The translations under genes and the position numbers were made by a program. A DNA stretch of 64,000 nucleotides, from positions 2,976,001-3,040,000 of the forward strand of contig NZ_CP064338.1 in assembly GCF_015476235.1 (NCBI RefSeq), in the 5' to 3' direction. Below the pieces are notes generated by a model. That model was given only the letters and a program-made list of their open reading frames with translations. It had not been told where the DNA came from and ran no database searches. Shown here one piece after another: positions 37,200 through 46,977 of this stretch. Within the stretch, counting starts at the first letter, position 1. Every line of letters starts with the position of its first letter. The stretch comes from Caldimonas thermodepolymerans. Lineage in GTDB: Bacteria > Pseudomonadota > Gammaproteobacteria > Burkholderiales > Burkholderiaceae_C.

Positions 37200-38495
37200 G
37201 TGATCGTTCTGTTGACCGGCGCCAACGGCTTCCTGGGCCGGCGCCTCGTCACCGCGCTGCTGGCTGCGGGCCACCATGTCATCTGCGCGATGCGCCATCC
37301 GCCGGCCACGCCGGCCTACGGGCAACCGCTGCGCTACTTCGCCGCCGACTTCACGCGCGACCTCGAGGTCGGGGACTGGCTGCCGCGGCTGGCCGGGGTC
37401 GATGCGGTGATCAACGCGGCGGGCATCCTGCGCGAGCACGGCACGCAGCGCTTCGACACCATCCATGTGCGCGGCCCCTGCGCGCTGTTCGCCGCGTGCG
37501 CGGCGGCCAGCGTCGCGCGCGTGGTGCAGGTCTCGGCGCTGGGCGCGGACGAGGCGGCCACCTCCGCCTACCACCGCAGCAAGAAGGCCGCCGACGACTA
37601 CCTGCTCGGCCTGCCGCTCGCCTCGGCGGCGGTCGTGCAGCCGTCGCTGATCTACGGCCCGGGCGGTACCAGCGCGCGCCTGTTCACCCGCCTGGCCAGC
37701 CTGCCGCTGATCCCGCTGCCGGGCGACGGCCGGCAGCTCGTGCAGCCGCTGCATGTCGACGACGCGGTGCAGGCCATCGTCGCGCTGCTGGACGACGATG
37801 CCCCGGGCGGCCGCGTCCCGCTGGTCGGGCCCGAGGCCGTCACGCTGCGCGACTGGCTGGCCCGGCTGCGCACGGCGATGGGACTCGGCCCGGCGCGCTT
37901 CGTCTCCGTCCCGGCCCCGCTGGTCGCGCTCGGCGCGCGCGCAGCGGGCGCCCTGCCGGGCAGCCTGCTCGACCACGACACCTGGCAGATGCTGCAACGG
38001 GGCAACACCGGCGACGCGCGGCTGACCCGGGCCCTGCTCGGCCGGCCACCCCGCCCGCCCGCCGCGTTCATCGCGCGCGACGAGGCCCGGGCGGTGGCGA
38101 CCTCGGCACGCCTGGGCTGGCTGCTGCCGCTGCTGCGCGTCGCGATGGCGCTGGTGTGGATCGTCACCGGCCTGGTGTCGCTGGGCATCCACCCGGTGGC
38201 CGACAGCCTCGCGCTGCTGGCGCGCGCCGGCCTGCCCGAGGCGTGGCGGCCTGCAGCGCTGTACGGCGCGGCGACGCTGGACCTGGCGATCGGCCTCGGG
38301 CTGCTGGTGCTGCGGCGCCGGCGCTGGCTGTGGCTCATGCAGATCGCGCTGATGCTCTTCTACACCGCGGTCATCACGCTCAAGCTGCCGGAGTTCTGGG
38401 CCCATCCGTACGGCCCGGTGCTGAAGAACCTGCCGCTGCTGGCCCTCGCCTGGCTGATGGCCGAACTCGACACGCCGGCCCGGGAGGCCGCCTGA
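37200..38495 (+). CDS. NAD(P)-binding SDR-like protein fused to a DoxX-like membrane domain
   Basis: This 431-residue fusion begins with an atypical SDR/NmrA-type Rossmann domain (LLTGANGFLGRRLV at 4-17, VINAAGILREHG, YHRSKKAAD and LIYGPGG). It ends after about residue 300 in four membrane helices with the DoxX-like pattern (LLPLLRVAMALVWIVTGLVS and LGLLVLRRRR). The first part likely binds NAD(P)H and the second anchors it in the membrane. The electron acceptor or substrate is unknown. Translation starts at GTG 37200 after AGGGAGG. The stop shares one base with the ATG of the DUF2269 gene. Confidence 0.8.
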   Translation: MIVLLTGANGFLGRRLVTALLAAGHHVICAMRHPPATPAYGQPLRYFAADFTRDLEVGDWLPRLAGVDAVINAAGILREHGTQRFDTIHVRGPCALFAACAAASVARVVQVSALGADEAATSAYHRSKKAADDYLLGLPLASAAVVQPSLIYGPGGTSARLFTRLASLPLIPLPGDGRQLVQPLHVDDAVQAIVALLDDDAPGGRVPLVGPEAVTLRDWLARLRTAMGLGPARFVSVPAPLVALGARAAGALPGSLLDHDTWQMLQRGNTGDARLTRALLGRPPRPPAAFIARDEARAVATSARLGWLLPLLRVAMALVWIVTGLVSLGIHPVADSLALLARAGLPEAWRPAALYGAATLDLAIGLGLLVLRRRRWLWLMQIALMLFYTAVITLKLPEFWAHPYGPVLKNLPLLALAWLMAELDTPAREAA

Positions 38496-38959
38496 TGGAA
38501 TACCTCGTCGTCAAGTGGCTGCACGTGCTGTCGTCGACCTTCCTGTTCGGCACCGGCGTGGGCTCGGCCTACTACATGCTGTTCACCAGCCTGGGCCGCG
38601 AGCCGCGTGCGGTGGCGCAGGTCGTCGCGCACGTCGTACGGGCCGACTGGATGTTCACCGCCACCACGATGGTGTTCCAGCCGTTGAGCGGCTTCTACCT
38701 GATCCACCTAGCCGGCTACCCGTGGAGCAGCGCGTGGATCGTCTGGTCGATCGTGCTCTACGGGGTGGCCGGCGCCTGCTGGTTGCCGGTGGTCGGGCTG
38801 CAGATCCGCATGCGGCGCCTTGCACGCCAGGCGGCGGACGCCGGCCAGGCGCTGCCGCCGCAGTACTTCCGCGACCTGAAGCTGTGGGCGGCGCTGGGGG
38901 TGCCGGCCTTCTTCGCGCTGGTGGCGGTCTTCTACCTGATGGTGGCCAAGCCGGCCTGA
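38495..38959 (+). CDS. DUF2269 family membrane protein
   Basis: This 154-residue protein has four predicted membrane helices. It begins with YLVVKWLHVLSSTFLFGTGVG and contains conserved His and Trp residues near helix ends (KWLHVLS, RADWMFT). DUF2269 proteins are widespread and uncharacterised, often next to DoxX-like or SDR genes as here. Start and stop codons overlap with the upstream fusion gene (TGATG), so the two proteins are made together and may form a complex. It overlaps the convergent MFS gene by 28 bp. Confidence 0.82.
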   Translation: MEYLVVKWLHVLSSTFLFGTGVGSAYYMLFTSLGREPRAVAQVVAHVVRADWMFTATTMVFQPLSGFYLIHLAGYPWSSAWIVWSIVLYGVAGACWLPVVGLQIRMRRLARQAADAGQALPPQYFRDLKLWAALGVPAFFALVAVFYLMVAKPA

Positions 38960-40191
38960 GGCGCCTCGGCGCGCACGCCCACGGCCGCGGGCCAGCGGTG
39001 ACGCACGTAGGTCCAGGCGACCAGGCCCAGCACCATCAGCACCGCCGAGGTCACGGCCAGGCCCAGCGTGGAATGCATCGCCAGCGGCGCCACCACGCCG
39101 GCCACCAGGCCGTTGGAGGCCGAGGCGATCACGGTCTGCAGGGACGAGGCCATGCCGCGGCGCTGCGGGAACAGGTCCAGCACCAGCAGGGTCACCACCG
39201 GCGTCATCAGGGCCCAGCCGAACGCGTAGACCGCGCCCGGGAACAGCGCCCACGACACGTGGGCCTCGAACAGCGCATTGGCCAGCACGTTGACCGCCGA
39301 GCTGGCCAGCATGATGGTGAAGCCCCAGCGGATCTGCCGGCGCGGCGTGATGCGGCCGGCCAGCCGTCCGCTGCACCACGAGCCGCACATCATGCCGCCG
39401 ATGAACAGCATGAAGAACCAGAAGAACTGCGTCGGTGCCAGCTGCAGGTGCTCGCCGAGGAAGGTCGGCGCCGACAGCACGTACAGGAACACGCCGTTGA
39501 ACGGCACGCCGCTGGCCAGCGCCAGCAGCAGGAAGCGCGGGTCGGAGCCGAGCTGCCAGTAGCCGGCCAGCAGGTTGCGCGCGTTGAACGGCTGGCGTTG
39601 CGAGGCCGGCAGCGTTTCCGGCAGCACGCGGTAGTTGGTCACCAGCAGCAGCGCGCCGAACGCGGCCAGGAACCAGAAGATCGCGTGCCAGCCGGCATGC
39701 ACGTACAGCCAGCCGCCAATGATGGGCGCGAGCGCCGGCGCGACGCCGAAGTAGATGGTGATCTGCGCCATCACGCGCTGCGCCTGCTCGGGCGGGAACA
39801 TGTCGCGCACCACGGTACGCGAGATCACGATCCCGGCCCCGGCGGACAGGCCCTGCAGCGCCCGGAAGAACACCAGCTGGCCGATCGACTGCGACAGCGC
39901 GCACCCGACCGTGGCCAGCGTGTAGACCAGGATGCCGACCAGCACCACCGGGCGGCGCCCGAAGCTGTCGGACAGCGCGCCGTGGAACAGGTTCATGAAC
40001 GCGAACGCGAACAGGTAGGCCGACAGCGTCTGCTGCATCTGCACCGGCGTCGCCCCCAGCGCCTTCGCGATGCCTGCGAACGCCGGCAGGTAGGTGTCGA
40101 TGGAGAACGCGCCCAGCATGCCGAGGGCGGCCAGCAACAAGGCCAGCGCCCAGCGGGGGGCCTTCCAGATCTTGGATGCGTCAGGATTCAT
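38932..40191 (-). CDS. Bcr/CflA family multidrug MFS transporter
   Basis: This 419-residue transporter has twelve membrane helices and the drug/proton antiporter hallmarks of the Bcr/CflA branch. These are SIDTYLPAF in helix 1, the loop 2-3 motif GALSDSFGRRPVVL, and VFFRALQGLSAGAGIVISRTVVRD in helices 4-5. It probably exports drugs or small molecules using the proton gradient. ATG 40191 was chosen because the MFS core begins soon after it. The upstream in-frame extension has no similarity. Confidence 0.9.
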   Translation of the reverse strand: MNPDASKIWKAPRWALALLLAALGMLGAFSIDTYLPAFAGIAKALGATPVQMQQTLSAYLFAFAFMNLFHGALSDSFGRRPVVLVGILVYTLATVGCALSQSIGQLVFFRALQGLSAGAGIVISRTVVRDMFPPEQAQRVMAQITIYFGVAPALAPIIGGWLYVHAGWHAIFWFLAAFGALLLVTNYRVLPETLPASQRQPFNARNLLAGYWQLGSDPRFLLLALASGVPFNGVFLYVLSAPTFLGEHLQLAPTQFFWFFMLFIGGMMCGSWCSGRLAGRITPRRQIRWGFTIMLASSAVNVLANALFEAHVSWALFPGAVYAFGWALMTPVVTLLVLDLFPQRRGMASSLQTVIASASNGLVAGVVAPLAMHSTLGLAVTSAVLMVLGLVAWTYVRHRWPAAVGVRAEAPQAGLATIR

Positions 40192-40259
40192 GCGGACAGC
40201 AGCGCCTCGTGTTCTTCTTGTCGCCAGCCAAGGCGCCAGGACGGTGAACGGGAAAGACA

Positions 40260-40591
40260 AAGTGAAGCAAGCCGATAGGCCGGATTCTGTGCAGCGGGTT
40301 GCCCCGCCGTGACCGCCATTCCTCTGGGCCGCCCCTCGCGGATGCGGCTCGGTGCTACCTACCCGTGGACTCAGCGGGCCGCCTCGACGTCCACCTACTT
40401 GGTATTGCTGCGCGTAGAGATTGCCCGTTTCACCCGTGCCGGGGCTCGATGCCCCGGCACGACTCGTCTCTGTTGCTCTGATCCTCGCCTCGCGGCGGAC
40501 AGGTGTTACCTGCTACGCTGCCCTGTGCAGTCCGGACCTTCCTCCAGTACGGCCTTTCGGCACCTGTACCAGCGGCGGTCTGGCTTGCTTC
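40260..40591 (-). ncRNA. rnpB: RNase P RNA, bacterial class A
   Basis: The minus strand matches the conserved core of M1 RNA, which cleaves 5' leaders from tRNA precursors together with RnpA. The ends GAAGCAAGCC (40591-40582) and GGCTTGCTTC (40273-40264) pair as the P1 helix. The universal blocks GGAGGAAGGTCCGGAC near the 5' side and ACAGAATCCGGCCTATCGG near the 3' end are present. A GGTAACACCTGT-like CR segment and the AGAGACGAGTC region lie between them. Ends are estimated from P1 pairing. Confidence 0.95.
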
Positions 40592-40599
40592 ACATGCTA

Positions 40600-40605
40600 A
40601 TTATC
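40600..40605 (-). promoter_or_regulatory. Likely -10 element of rnpB
   Basis: GATAAT (40605-40600) on the minus strand lies about 8 bp ahead of the inferred RNase P RNA 5' end, the correct distance for a -10 hexamer. No convincing -35 is visible 16-18 bp further upstream. The element overlaps the TAA stop codon of the DUF3025 gene, so the rnpB promoter is embedded in the end of that gene. Confidence 0.5.
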
Positions 40606-41371
40606 TCAGCGTCGCGGTTTTCGTGCCGGGCAGGGGGCGAAACACCTCGGCGTCGGCGTAGAAGTCCGGCGCCTCGTTGGCCGGCCACCAGCCGGGCACG
40701 CCCAGCACCGGCAGCGGCAGGAAGGGCTTGGGCACCAGGGAGGCCGGCGCCAGGCCCAGGTCGTCCGGCGCGCCGGGGGGCACCAGGTACACGTGCGCGG
40801 TGATGCTCTTGTAGGGGCACACCAGCTTCTCGAGCAGCGCGTGGCCGAAGAGTTCCAGACGGGCCCGGGCCCACAGCGGGCGCAGCGTGACGAACAGCTC
40901 GTGCCACTGCCGCCCGCGCAGCGCCTGCACCAGCGGCGGCGGGGCCTGCAGCAGCGCGGCGTTCTCGTCGAACAGCGTCAGCGCGTCGCGCAGCGGGCCG
41001 CGCACCGCACCGATGCCGGCGCGGGCGATCTCGGCGGCCTGCAGCTCGTTGAGGCGGCGCTTGAGCGCCGGGCGCGCCAGCCACATCAGGCCGTTGAACA
41101 GGTCGTGCAGGTTGTCGCGCGTGGGCACGCAGGCGGTGCGGTGGATGTAGGCCTCGTAGGCCTCGCCGGGCGGCAGCGCCGCCTGCGGCACGAAGCGCAG
41201 CGCCCCGGCCGCCAGGTCGACCGGCTGCGCGGCCAGCGCGCGGTTGAGCGCCTCGGCCACGCTCGGCGCCCCGGCGTGCACGGCCACCCGCGCGGCCACG
41301 GCCTGCCACGGCCGCCACCAGGGCGGCGGGTCGGCCGCGATGGAGCGCAGGGTCTGCAGCGCCGCCAGCAC
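40601..41371 (-). CDS. DUF3025 domain protein
   Basis: This 256-residue cytoplasmic protein matches the pattern of DUF3025. YEAYIHRTACVPTRDNLHDLFNGLMWL is followed by RDALTLFDENAALL and GHALLEKLVCPYKSITAHV. The family is conserved in betaproteobacteria and gammaproteobacteria and has no established function. The start is GTG 41371, 12 bp after the stop of the NYN-domain gene, so they likely share a transcript. Confidence 0.8.
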   Translation of the reverse strand: MLAALQTLRSIAADPPPWWRPWQAVAARVAVHAGAPSVAEALNRALAAQPVDLAAGALRFVPQAALPPGEAYEAYIHRTACVPTRDNLHDLFNGLMWLARPALKRRLNELQAAEIARAGIGAVRGPLRDALTLFDENAALLQAPPPLVQALRGRQWHELFVTLRPLWARARLELFGHALLEKLVCPYKSITAHVYLVPPGAPDDLGLAPASLVPKPFLPLPVLGVPGWWPANEAPDFYADAEVFRPLPGTKTATLR

Positions 41372-41383
41372 GCCGGGACAGCG

Positions 41384-42202
41384 TCAGACGGCACCGGGCG
41401 CCCGGTACTGCACCTTGTTGGGCTGTCTTTCGGGCGTGAGCCGGAAGCACTCGGGGTACTTCTTGAACAGCCGCGTCGAGGGGGCGTTGCGCGCCAGCAG
41501 CTTGGCCGCGCGCAGGCGCTCGGCCGCCAGGCGCAGCTCCAGCTGGGCCCCGTCGCGCAGCTCCGGCACCGCCTCGAGGATCTGCTGCACGCCTTCGAGC
41601 AGCGCCGGCGCGGCCGGGGCCGCGGGCTCGGGCGCACGCGGTGCCGCGGCGGCCCTGCGCGCCGGGCGCTTGCGGGCCGCCGGAGCGGGAGCAGGTGCCG
41701 GGGCCGGCGCGGCCGGGGCGGCGGCCTTGCGTGCCGGCGCGGGCGCCGGGGTGACCGCGGCACGGGCGGCCGGCTTGCGGTGCGCGAGGTCGGTGAAGTC
41801 GTCGTAGATCGCGGTGGCGTCCTCGCCGGTCTTGCCGACCTGGCCGATGCCCTCGACCCGGCAGCCCTTCTCGCGCAAGCGCAGCACCAACGGCGCGAAG
41901 TCGGAATCGGACGAGACGATCACCACCACGTCGGGCCGCTCGGCGTTGACCAGGTCGATCGCGTCGATCGCCAGCGCGATGTCGGTGCAGTTCTTGCCCA
42001 TCGACAGGTTGACCATGGGCCGCATCGACAGGCTCTTGAACAGCTTCAGGTGCTTGAGCGCCGTCTCGGGCGTGCAATAGGCGCGGCGCACGTGGATCGC
42101 GCCGTGGCGCTGCATCACCAGGTCGACGGCCTGCTGGACGACGTCCACCGAGACGTTGTCGGCATCGACCAGCAGCATCACGCGACGGCGCGGACCATTC
42201 AT
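41384..42202 (-). CDS. NYN-domain protein with LOTUS-like C-terminal region
   Basis: This 272-residue protein starts with a PIN-like NYN (LabA/DUF88) domain. LLVDADNVS at 10-18, [13 protein letters not shown] and [18 protein letters not shown] supply the acidic residues of a putative ribonuclease site. A Pro/Ala/Lys-rich linker of about 70 residues follows. The C-terminal stretch (VQQILEAVP... [14 protein letters not shown]) resembles OST-HTH/LOTUS RNA-binding modules. This architecture suggests RNA binding and cleavage; no substrate is known. ATG 42202 overlaps the pyrC stop as ATGA. Confidence 0.8.
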   Translation of the reverse strand: MNGPRRRVMLLVDADNVSVDVVQQAVDLVMQRHGAIHVRRAYCTPETALKHLKLFKSLSMRPMVNLSMGKNCTDIALAIDAIDLVNAERPDVVVIVSSDSDFAPLVLRLREKGCRVEGIGQVGKTGEDATAIYDDFTDLAHRKPAARAAVTPAPAPARKAAAPAAPAPAPAPAPAARKRPARRAAAAPRAPEPAAPAAPALLEGVQQILEAVPELRDGAQLELRLAAERLRAAKLLARNAPSTRLFKKYPECFRLTPERQPNKVQYRAPGAV

Positions 42203-43236
42203 GCGAGCCTCCATGTCAGTGTTTCGCCACCGCGCAGGGGCTTGAGCTGCGCGTCGCCGAACGGCACGCTCTCGGGCGGCGTCCAGGCCTCGCGGCGCAG
42301 CGTGATGGTGCCCGTGTTGCGCGGCAGGCCGTAGAAGTCGGCCCCGTGGAAGCTGGCGAAGCCTTCCAGGCGGTCGAGGGCGCCGGCCGCCTCGAAGGCC
42401 TCGGCGTAGAGCTCGATCGCCGCATGCGCGGTGTAGCAGCCGGCGCAGCCGCTGGCGTGCTCCTTCAGGTGCGCCGGGTGCGGCGCGCTGTCGGTGCCGA
42501 GGAAGAACTTCGGGCTGCCCGAGGTGGCCGCGGCGACCAGCGCCTGGCGGTGTTCCTCGCGCTTGAGCACCGGCAGGCAGTAGTAGTGCGGGCGGATGCC
42601 GCCGGTGAAGATGGCGTTGCGGTTGTACAGCAGGTGGTGCGCGGTGATGGTCGCGCCCAGCCGCTCGTCGGCCTCGGCGACGTACTGCGCCGCCTCCTTC
42701 GTCGTGATGTGCTCGAAGACGATCTTCAGCTCGGGGAAGTCGCGCCGCAGCGGGATCAGCCGGGTATCGATGAAGGCCTTCTCGCGGTCGAACACGTCGA
42801 CCTGCGGGTCGGTGACCTCGCCGTGCACCAGCAGCAACAGGCCGTGCGCCTGCATCGCCTCCAGCGTCGCGTGGATCTTGCGGAGGTCGGTGACGCCGGC
42901 GTCGCTGTTGGTGGTGGCGCCGGCCGGGTAGAGCTTGGCCGCGACCACCCCTGCCTCCTTCGCGCGCGCGATCTCGTCGGGCGGCAGGTTGTCGGTCAGG
43001 TACAGCGTCATCAGCGGCTCGAAGTCCAGGCCGGCCGGCACGGCGGCACGGATGCGGTCGCGGTAGGCCAGGGCCAGCGCGGTGGTGGTCACCGGCGGGC
43101 GCAGGTTGGGCATGATGATCGCGCGGCCGAACTGCCGGGCGCTGTCGGGCACGACGGACTGCATCGCGGCGCCGTCGCGCACGTGCAGGTGCCAGTCGTC
43201 CGGGCGGGTCAGGGTGAGCGTCTGGGGGGTCGTCAT
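42199..43236 (-). CDS. pyrC: Dihydroorotase, class II
   Basis: PyrC closes carbamoyl-aspartate to dihydroorotate in pyrimidine synthesis. The 345-residue metalloenzyme has the zinc ligands in DWHLHVRDG (H16, H18), the carbamylated lysine in [14 protein letters not shown] and histidines in LLVHGEV and FEHITTKEA. The catalytic Asp is in LGTDSAPH. It is about the length of E. coli PyrC. ATG 43236 was chosen as the family start, and the divergent VOC gene begins about 106 bp away. Confidence 0.96.
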   Translation of the reverse strand: MTTPQTLTLTRPDDWHLHVRDGAAMQSVVPDSARQFGRAIIMPNLRPPVTTTALALAYRDRIRAAVPAGLDFEPLMTLYLTDNLPPDEIARAKEAGVVAAKLYPAGATTNSDAGVTDLRKIHATLEAMQAHGLLLLVHGEVTDPQVDVFDREKAFIDTRLIPLRRDFPELKIVFEHITTKEAAQYVAEADERLGATITAHHLLYNRNAIFTGGIRPHYYCLPVLKREEHRQALVAAATSGSPKFFLGTDSAPHPAHLKEHASGCAGCYTAHAAIELYAEAFEAAGALDRLEGFASFHGADFYGLPRNTGTITLRREAWTPPESVPFGDAQLKPLRGGETLTWRLA

Positions 43237-43342
43237 GAAGCGCGATTCTCCCACCACCGCAACGGGGGCATCGGCGGCCGCGCTTTGCGTGCGGCGCAAA
43301 CGGCCCCAAGCTGGCAGGACTGCTTCGCCCGGGAGGACACGC

Positions 43343-43777
43343 ATGCACCCGACCGCCAAGGACACCCGCTGTACCGTCATCCCCTGCCTGCGCTACCGCG
43401 ACGCCCCGGCCGCGATCGACTGGCTGTGCCAGGTGTTCGGCTTCGAGCGGCATCTCGTGGTGCCGGACGACCACGGGGGCATCGCCCATGCGCAGCTCGC
43501 CTTCGGCAACGGCATGGTGATGGTCGCCTCGGCCGACCACGAGTCGGAATACGGCGACCTGGTCAACCTGCCGGACCAGGTGGGCGGCGTGGAGACGCAA
43601 AGCCCCTACCTGATCGTGCAGGATGCCGACGCGGTCCATGCCCGCGCGCAGGCGGCCGGCGCGCAGATCGTCATCCCCCTGCGGGACGAGCCCTACGGCG
43701 GTCGCGGCTTCACCTGCCGGGACCTGGAAGGCCGGCTGTGGAGCGTGGGCACCTACGACCCGTGGACCACGCCCTGA
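43343..43777 (+). CDS. VOC superfamily (glyoxalase/bleomycin resistance-like) protein
   Basis: This 144-residue protein is a single VOC module pair. [21 protein letters not shown] and [10 protein letters not shown] form the first beta-alpha-beta unit. [19 protein letters not shown] and [20 protein letters not shown] form the second, ending in the typical D-P-x-G-like motif. Members bind metals or hydrophobic ligands and include glyoxalases and resistance proteins. The exact role is unknown. GGGAGGA lies upstream of ATG 43343. Confidence 0.82.
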   Translation: MHPTAKDTRCTVIPCLRYRDAPAAIDWLCQVFGFERHLVVPDDHGGIAHAQLAFGNGMVMVASADHESEYGDLVNLPDQVGGVETQSPYLIVQDADAVHARAQAAGAQIVIPLRDEPYGGRGFTCRDLEGRLWSVGTYDPWTTP

Positions 43778-43789
43778 CGCGCCCCGCCG

Positions 43790-46700
43790 TCAGCGGAAGT
43801 CCCGGCTGCGCGTGCCCAGCCGGCCGAGCAGCGGGGTGAGGTTCTCCAGGCGGTCGGCGACCAGGTGGCACACGCCGTCCTGGCGCTGCCAGCGGCCGTA
43901 CACTGCCAGCAGGCGCGACTCCAGCAGCACGCGGCGCTGCCGGTCGCGCACGCGCGGCCAGACGATCACGTTGACCGCGCCGGTCTCGTCCTCCAGCGAG
44001 ACGAAGATGGTGCCCTGGGCGGTGCCGGGCTGCTGGCGCATCGTGACGATGCCGCAGGCGCGCGCCAGCCGGCCGTCGGGCAGCGCGTGCAGCGCGGCCG
44101 AGGTCATCAGCCGGCGCCGCGCCAGCAGCGGGCGCAGCAACTGCAGCGGGTGGCTGCGCAGCGTCAGCTTCAGCGCGCTGTAGTCGAACAGCACCTCCTC
44201 GCCTTCCGGCGCGGGCAGCAGCTCCAGCTGCGGTTCGGCCACCGGCGCCTCGCCGAGCAGCGGCGGCGCCGGCTGCCAGGCCGCGGCCTGCCAGACCTGC
44301 TGGCGCCGGTGCCCGGCCAGGCTGCGCAGCGCGTCGGCGCCGGCCAGGCGCCTGAGGTCGGACGCATCGAGCGCGGCGCGCCGGGCCAGATCCTGCACGT
44401 CGGCGAAGGGGCCGTCGCGGCGGGCCTGCACGATGCGCTCGGCCGCCGGCCGGCCCAGGCCCTGGATCATCTGCAGCCCGAGCCGCACCGGCGGCTGCCG
44501 CCCGGGCGGGGTGGCGTCCAGGTCTTCCAGCGCCGCCTCGACCGCGCTGTACTGCACGTCCACCGGACGCACCTCGACGCCGTGGCGGCGCGCGTCCTGC
44601 ACCAGCTGGCTGGGCGAATAGAACCCCATCGGCTGCGCATTCAGCAACCCGGCCAGGAAGGCCGCCGGCTCGTGGCACTTCATCCAGCTGCTGGCATAGG
44701 CCAGCAGCGCGAACGAGGCGGCGTGGCTTTCCGGGAAGCCGTACTCGCCGAAGCCCTCGATCTGTCGGAACAGCGCCTCGGCGAACTCGGCCGCGTAGCC
44801 GTTGCGCGTCATGCCCTCGACGATGCGCTGCCGGAACGGCGTGACGTCGCCGTGGCGCTTCCACGCCGCCATCGCGCGGCGCAGCCGGTCGGCGTCGCCG
44901 GGCGTGAAGTCGGCGCACAGGATGCACAGCTGCATCACCTGCTCCTGGAAGATCGGCACGCCCAGCGTGCGGCCCAGCGCCTGGCGCAGGCGCGGGTCCT
45001 CGATCTCCAGCGGCGGCAGGCCCTGGCGGCGGCGCTCGGCGGCCAGCTCGCGCTGCTTCAGGTAGGGGTGCACCATGCCGCCCTGGATGGGCCCCGGCCG
45101 CACGATGGCCACCTGCACCACCAGGTCGTAGAAGTTGCGAGGCTTCAGGCGCGGCAGCATGCTCTGCTGCGCGCGGCTTTCGACCTGGAACACGCCGATG
45201 GTGTCGGCGCGGCCGATCATCTCGAAGGTGGGGCCGTCGTCGTCCGGGATGTCCTGCAGGCGGAAGCGCCGGCCGCGGCGCTGCGAGATGAAGTCCAGCG
45301 TGCGCCGGATCGCGCTCAGCATGCCCAGCGCCAGCACGTCGACCTTCATCAGCCGCAGCGTGTCGAGGTCGTCCTTGTCCCACTCGATCACGGTGCGGTC
45401 CGGCATCGCGGCGTTCTCGATCGGCACGATGCGGCTGAGAGGCCCCTTGGCGATCACGAAGCCGCCGGTGTGCTGGCTCAGGTGGCGCGGGAAGCCGCGC
45501 AGCTGCAGCGTCAGCGCGATCCACTGCTGCACGCGCGGCTCGTCCAGGTCCAGCCCCAGTTCGGCCAGGCGCTCGCCCATCACGTCCAGGTGGTCCCAGC
45601 CGTGATAGCTCCTGGCCAGCGCGTCGATGTGCACCTCGTCGAAGCCCAGCGCCTTGCCGACGTCACGGATCGCGCTGCGCGAGCGGTAGGTGATGACGGT
45701 GGCGGCCAGCGCGGTGCGGTCGCGGCCGTACTTCCGGTAGAGGTGCTGGATCACCTCCTCGCGGCGCTGGTGCTCGAAGTCGACGTCGATGTCCGGCGGC
45801 TCGTTGCGCTCCTTGCTGATGAAGCGCTCGAACAGCGTCTCGATGCGCGCCGGGTCGATCTCGGTGATGCCCAGGCAGTAGCACACCGCCGAGTTGGCCG
45901 CCGAGCCGCGCCCCTGGCAGAGGATGCCCTGGCTGCGGGCAAAGCGCACGATGTCGTAGACGGTGAGGAAGTACTTCTCGTACTTCAGCTCGCCGATCAG
46001 GGCGAGCTCGCGCTCGATCAGCTCGTGCACCTTCGGCGGCAGCCCCTGCGGGAAGCGCTCGCGCGCGCCCTCGTAGGTCATGCGGCGCAGGTAGCTGGCG
46101 GCGGTCTCGCCCGGCGGCACCACCTCCTCGGGGTACTCGTAGGCCAGCTCGCCGAGGCTGAAGGTGCATTGCGCCGCCAGCTCGACGCTGGCCTGCAGCA
46201 GCTCGGGCGGGTAGACCTGCGCCAGGCGCAGCCGCGAGCGCAGGTGCCGCTCGGCGCTGGGCTGCAGGGCGGTGCCGCAGTCACGCACCGGACGGCCGAG
46301 GCGGATCGCGGTCAGCACGTCCTGCAAGGGCTTGCGCGAGCGCACGTGCATGTGCACGTCGCCGGCGGCCACCAGCGGCACGCCGGTCAGCCGCGCGACC
46401 TCGCGCAGCCGGTGCAGCCAGGCGTGGTCGTCCAGCTCGCGCAGCAGCTCGACCGCAAGGCGGCCCCGGTCGCCGAAGGCGCGCCGCAGCCACTGCGCCT
46501 GCGCGTACACGGCGTCGAACGAGGCCGAGCGATCCGGCACCAGCAGCACGAAGCAGTCGTGCAGGGACGCCGGCACCACCTGCGGCCAGGCGAGGCGGTA
46601 GCTGCCCTTGGCGCTGCTGCGGCGCAGGCGCGTGATGAACTCGCTCAGGTTGCCGTAGCCCTCGCGGTTGCGCGCCAGCACGAACAGGCGAAACGGCGTG

Positions 46701-46966
46701 TCGGCCTCGACGCGGAACTCGCTGCCGACGATCAGCTTCAGGGCCGGCCCGGCCCGGCCCTGAAGCTTGGCTTCCTCGCGCAGTTCCAGCCAGGCCTGGT
46801 AGGCGCGCACCACGCCGGCGAGCGAACATTCGTCGGTGATCGCCAGCGCCACATAGCCCAGCTCATGCGCGCGCCGCACCAGCTCGCCCGGGTGCGAGGC
46901 CCCGCGCTGGAAGCTGAAGTTCGACACGCAGTGCAGCTCGGCGTAGGCCGGCAGCAGGGCCTCCAT
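43790..46966 (-). CDS. dnaE2: Error-prone DNA polymerase (ImuC/DnaE2)
   Basis: This 1058-residue C-family polymerase alpha homologue carries out translesion synthesis after DNA damage. It has an N-terminal PHP domain (YAELHCVSNFSFQRGASHP), the polymerase palm with RGSAANSAVCYCLGITEIDP and PDIDVDFEHQRREEVIQ, and FQEQVMQLC. The C-terminal OB-fold region ends in VRDRQRR and TRSRDFR. The length matches DnaE2 and is shorter than DnaE1. It lies 11 bp after imuB in a LexA-controlled operon. Confidence 0.96.
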   Translation of the reverse strand: MEALLPAYAELHCVSNFSFQRGASHPGELVRRAHELGYVALAITDECSLAGVVRAYQAWLELREEAKLQGRAGPALKLIVGSEFRVEADTPFRLFVLARNREGYGNLSEFITRLRRSSAKGSYRLAWPQVVPASLHDCFVLLVPDRSASFDAVYAQAQWLRRAFGDRGRLAVELLRELDDHAWLHRLREVARLTGVPLVAAGDVHMHVRSRKPLQDVLTAIRLGRPVRDCGTALQPSAERHLRSRLRLAQVYPPELLQASVELAAQCTFSLGELAYEYPEEVVPPGETAASYLRRMTYEGARERFPQGLPPKVHELIERELALIGELKYEKYFLTVYDIVRFARSQGILCQGRGSAANSAVCYCLGITEIDPARIETLFERFISKERNEPPDIDVDFEHQRREEVIQHLYRKYGRDRTALAATVITYRSRSAIRDVGKALGFDEVHIDALARSYHGWDHLDVMGERLAELGLDLDEPRVQQWIALTLQLRGFPRHLSQHTGGFVIAKGPLSRIVPIENAAMPDRTVIEWDKDDLDTLRLMKVDVLALGMLSAIRRTLDFISQRRGRRFRLQDIPDDDGPTFEMIGRADTIGVFQVESRAQQSMLPRLKPRNFYDLVVQVAIVRPGPIQGGMVHPYLKQRELAAERRRQGLPPLEIEDPRLRQALGRTLGVPIFQEQVMQLCILCADFTPGDADRLRRAMAAWKRHGDVTPFRQRIVEGMTRNGYAAEFAEALFRQIEGFGEYGFPESHAASFALLAYASSWMKCHEPAAFLAGLLNAQPMGFYSPSQLVQDARRHGVEVRPVDVQYSAVEAALEDLDATPPGRQPPVRLGLQMIQGLGRPAAERIVQARRDGPFADVQDLARRAALDASDLRRLAGADALRSLAGHRRQQVWQAAAWQPAPPLLGEAPVAEPQLELLPAPEGEEVLFDYSALKLTLRSHPLQLLRPLLARRRLMTSAALHALPDGRLARACGIVTMRQQPGTAQGTIFVSLEDETGAVNVIVWPRVRDRQRRVLLESRLLAVYGRWQRQDGVCHLVADRLENLTPLLGRLGTRSRDFR

Positions 46967-46977
46967 CGCCCCTCCCC

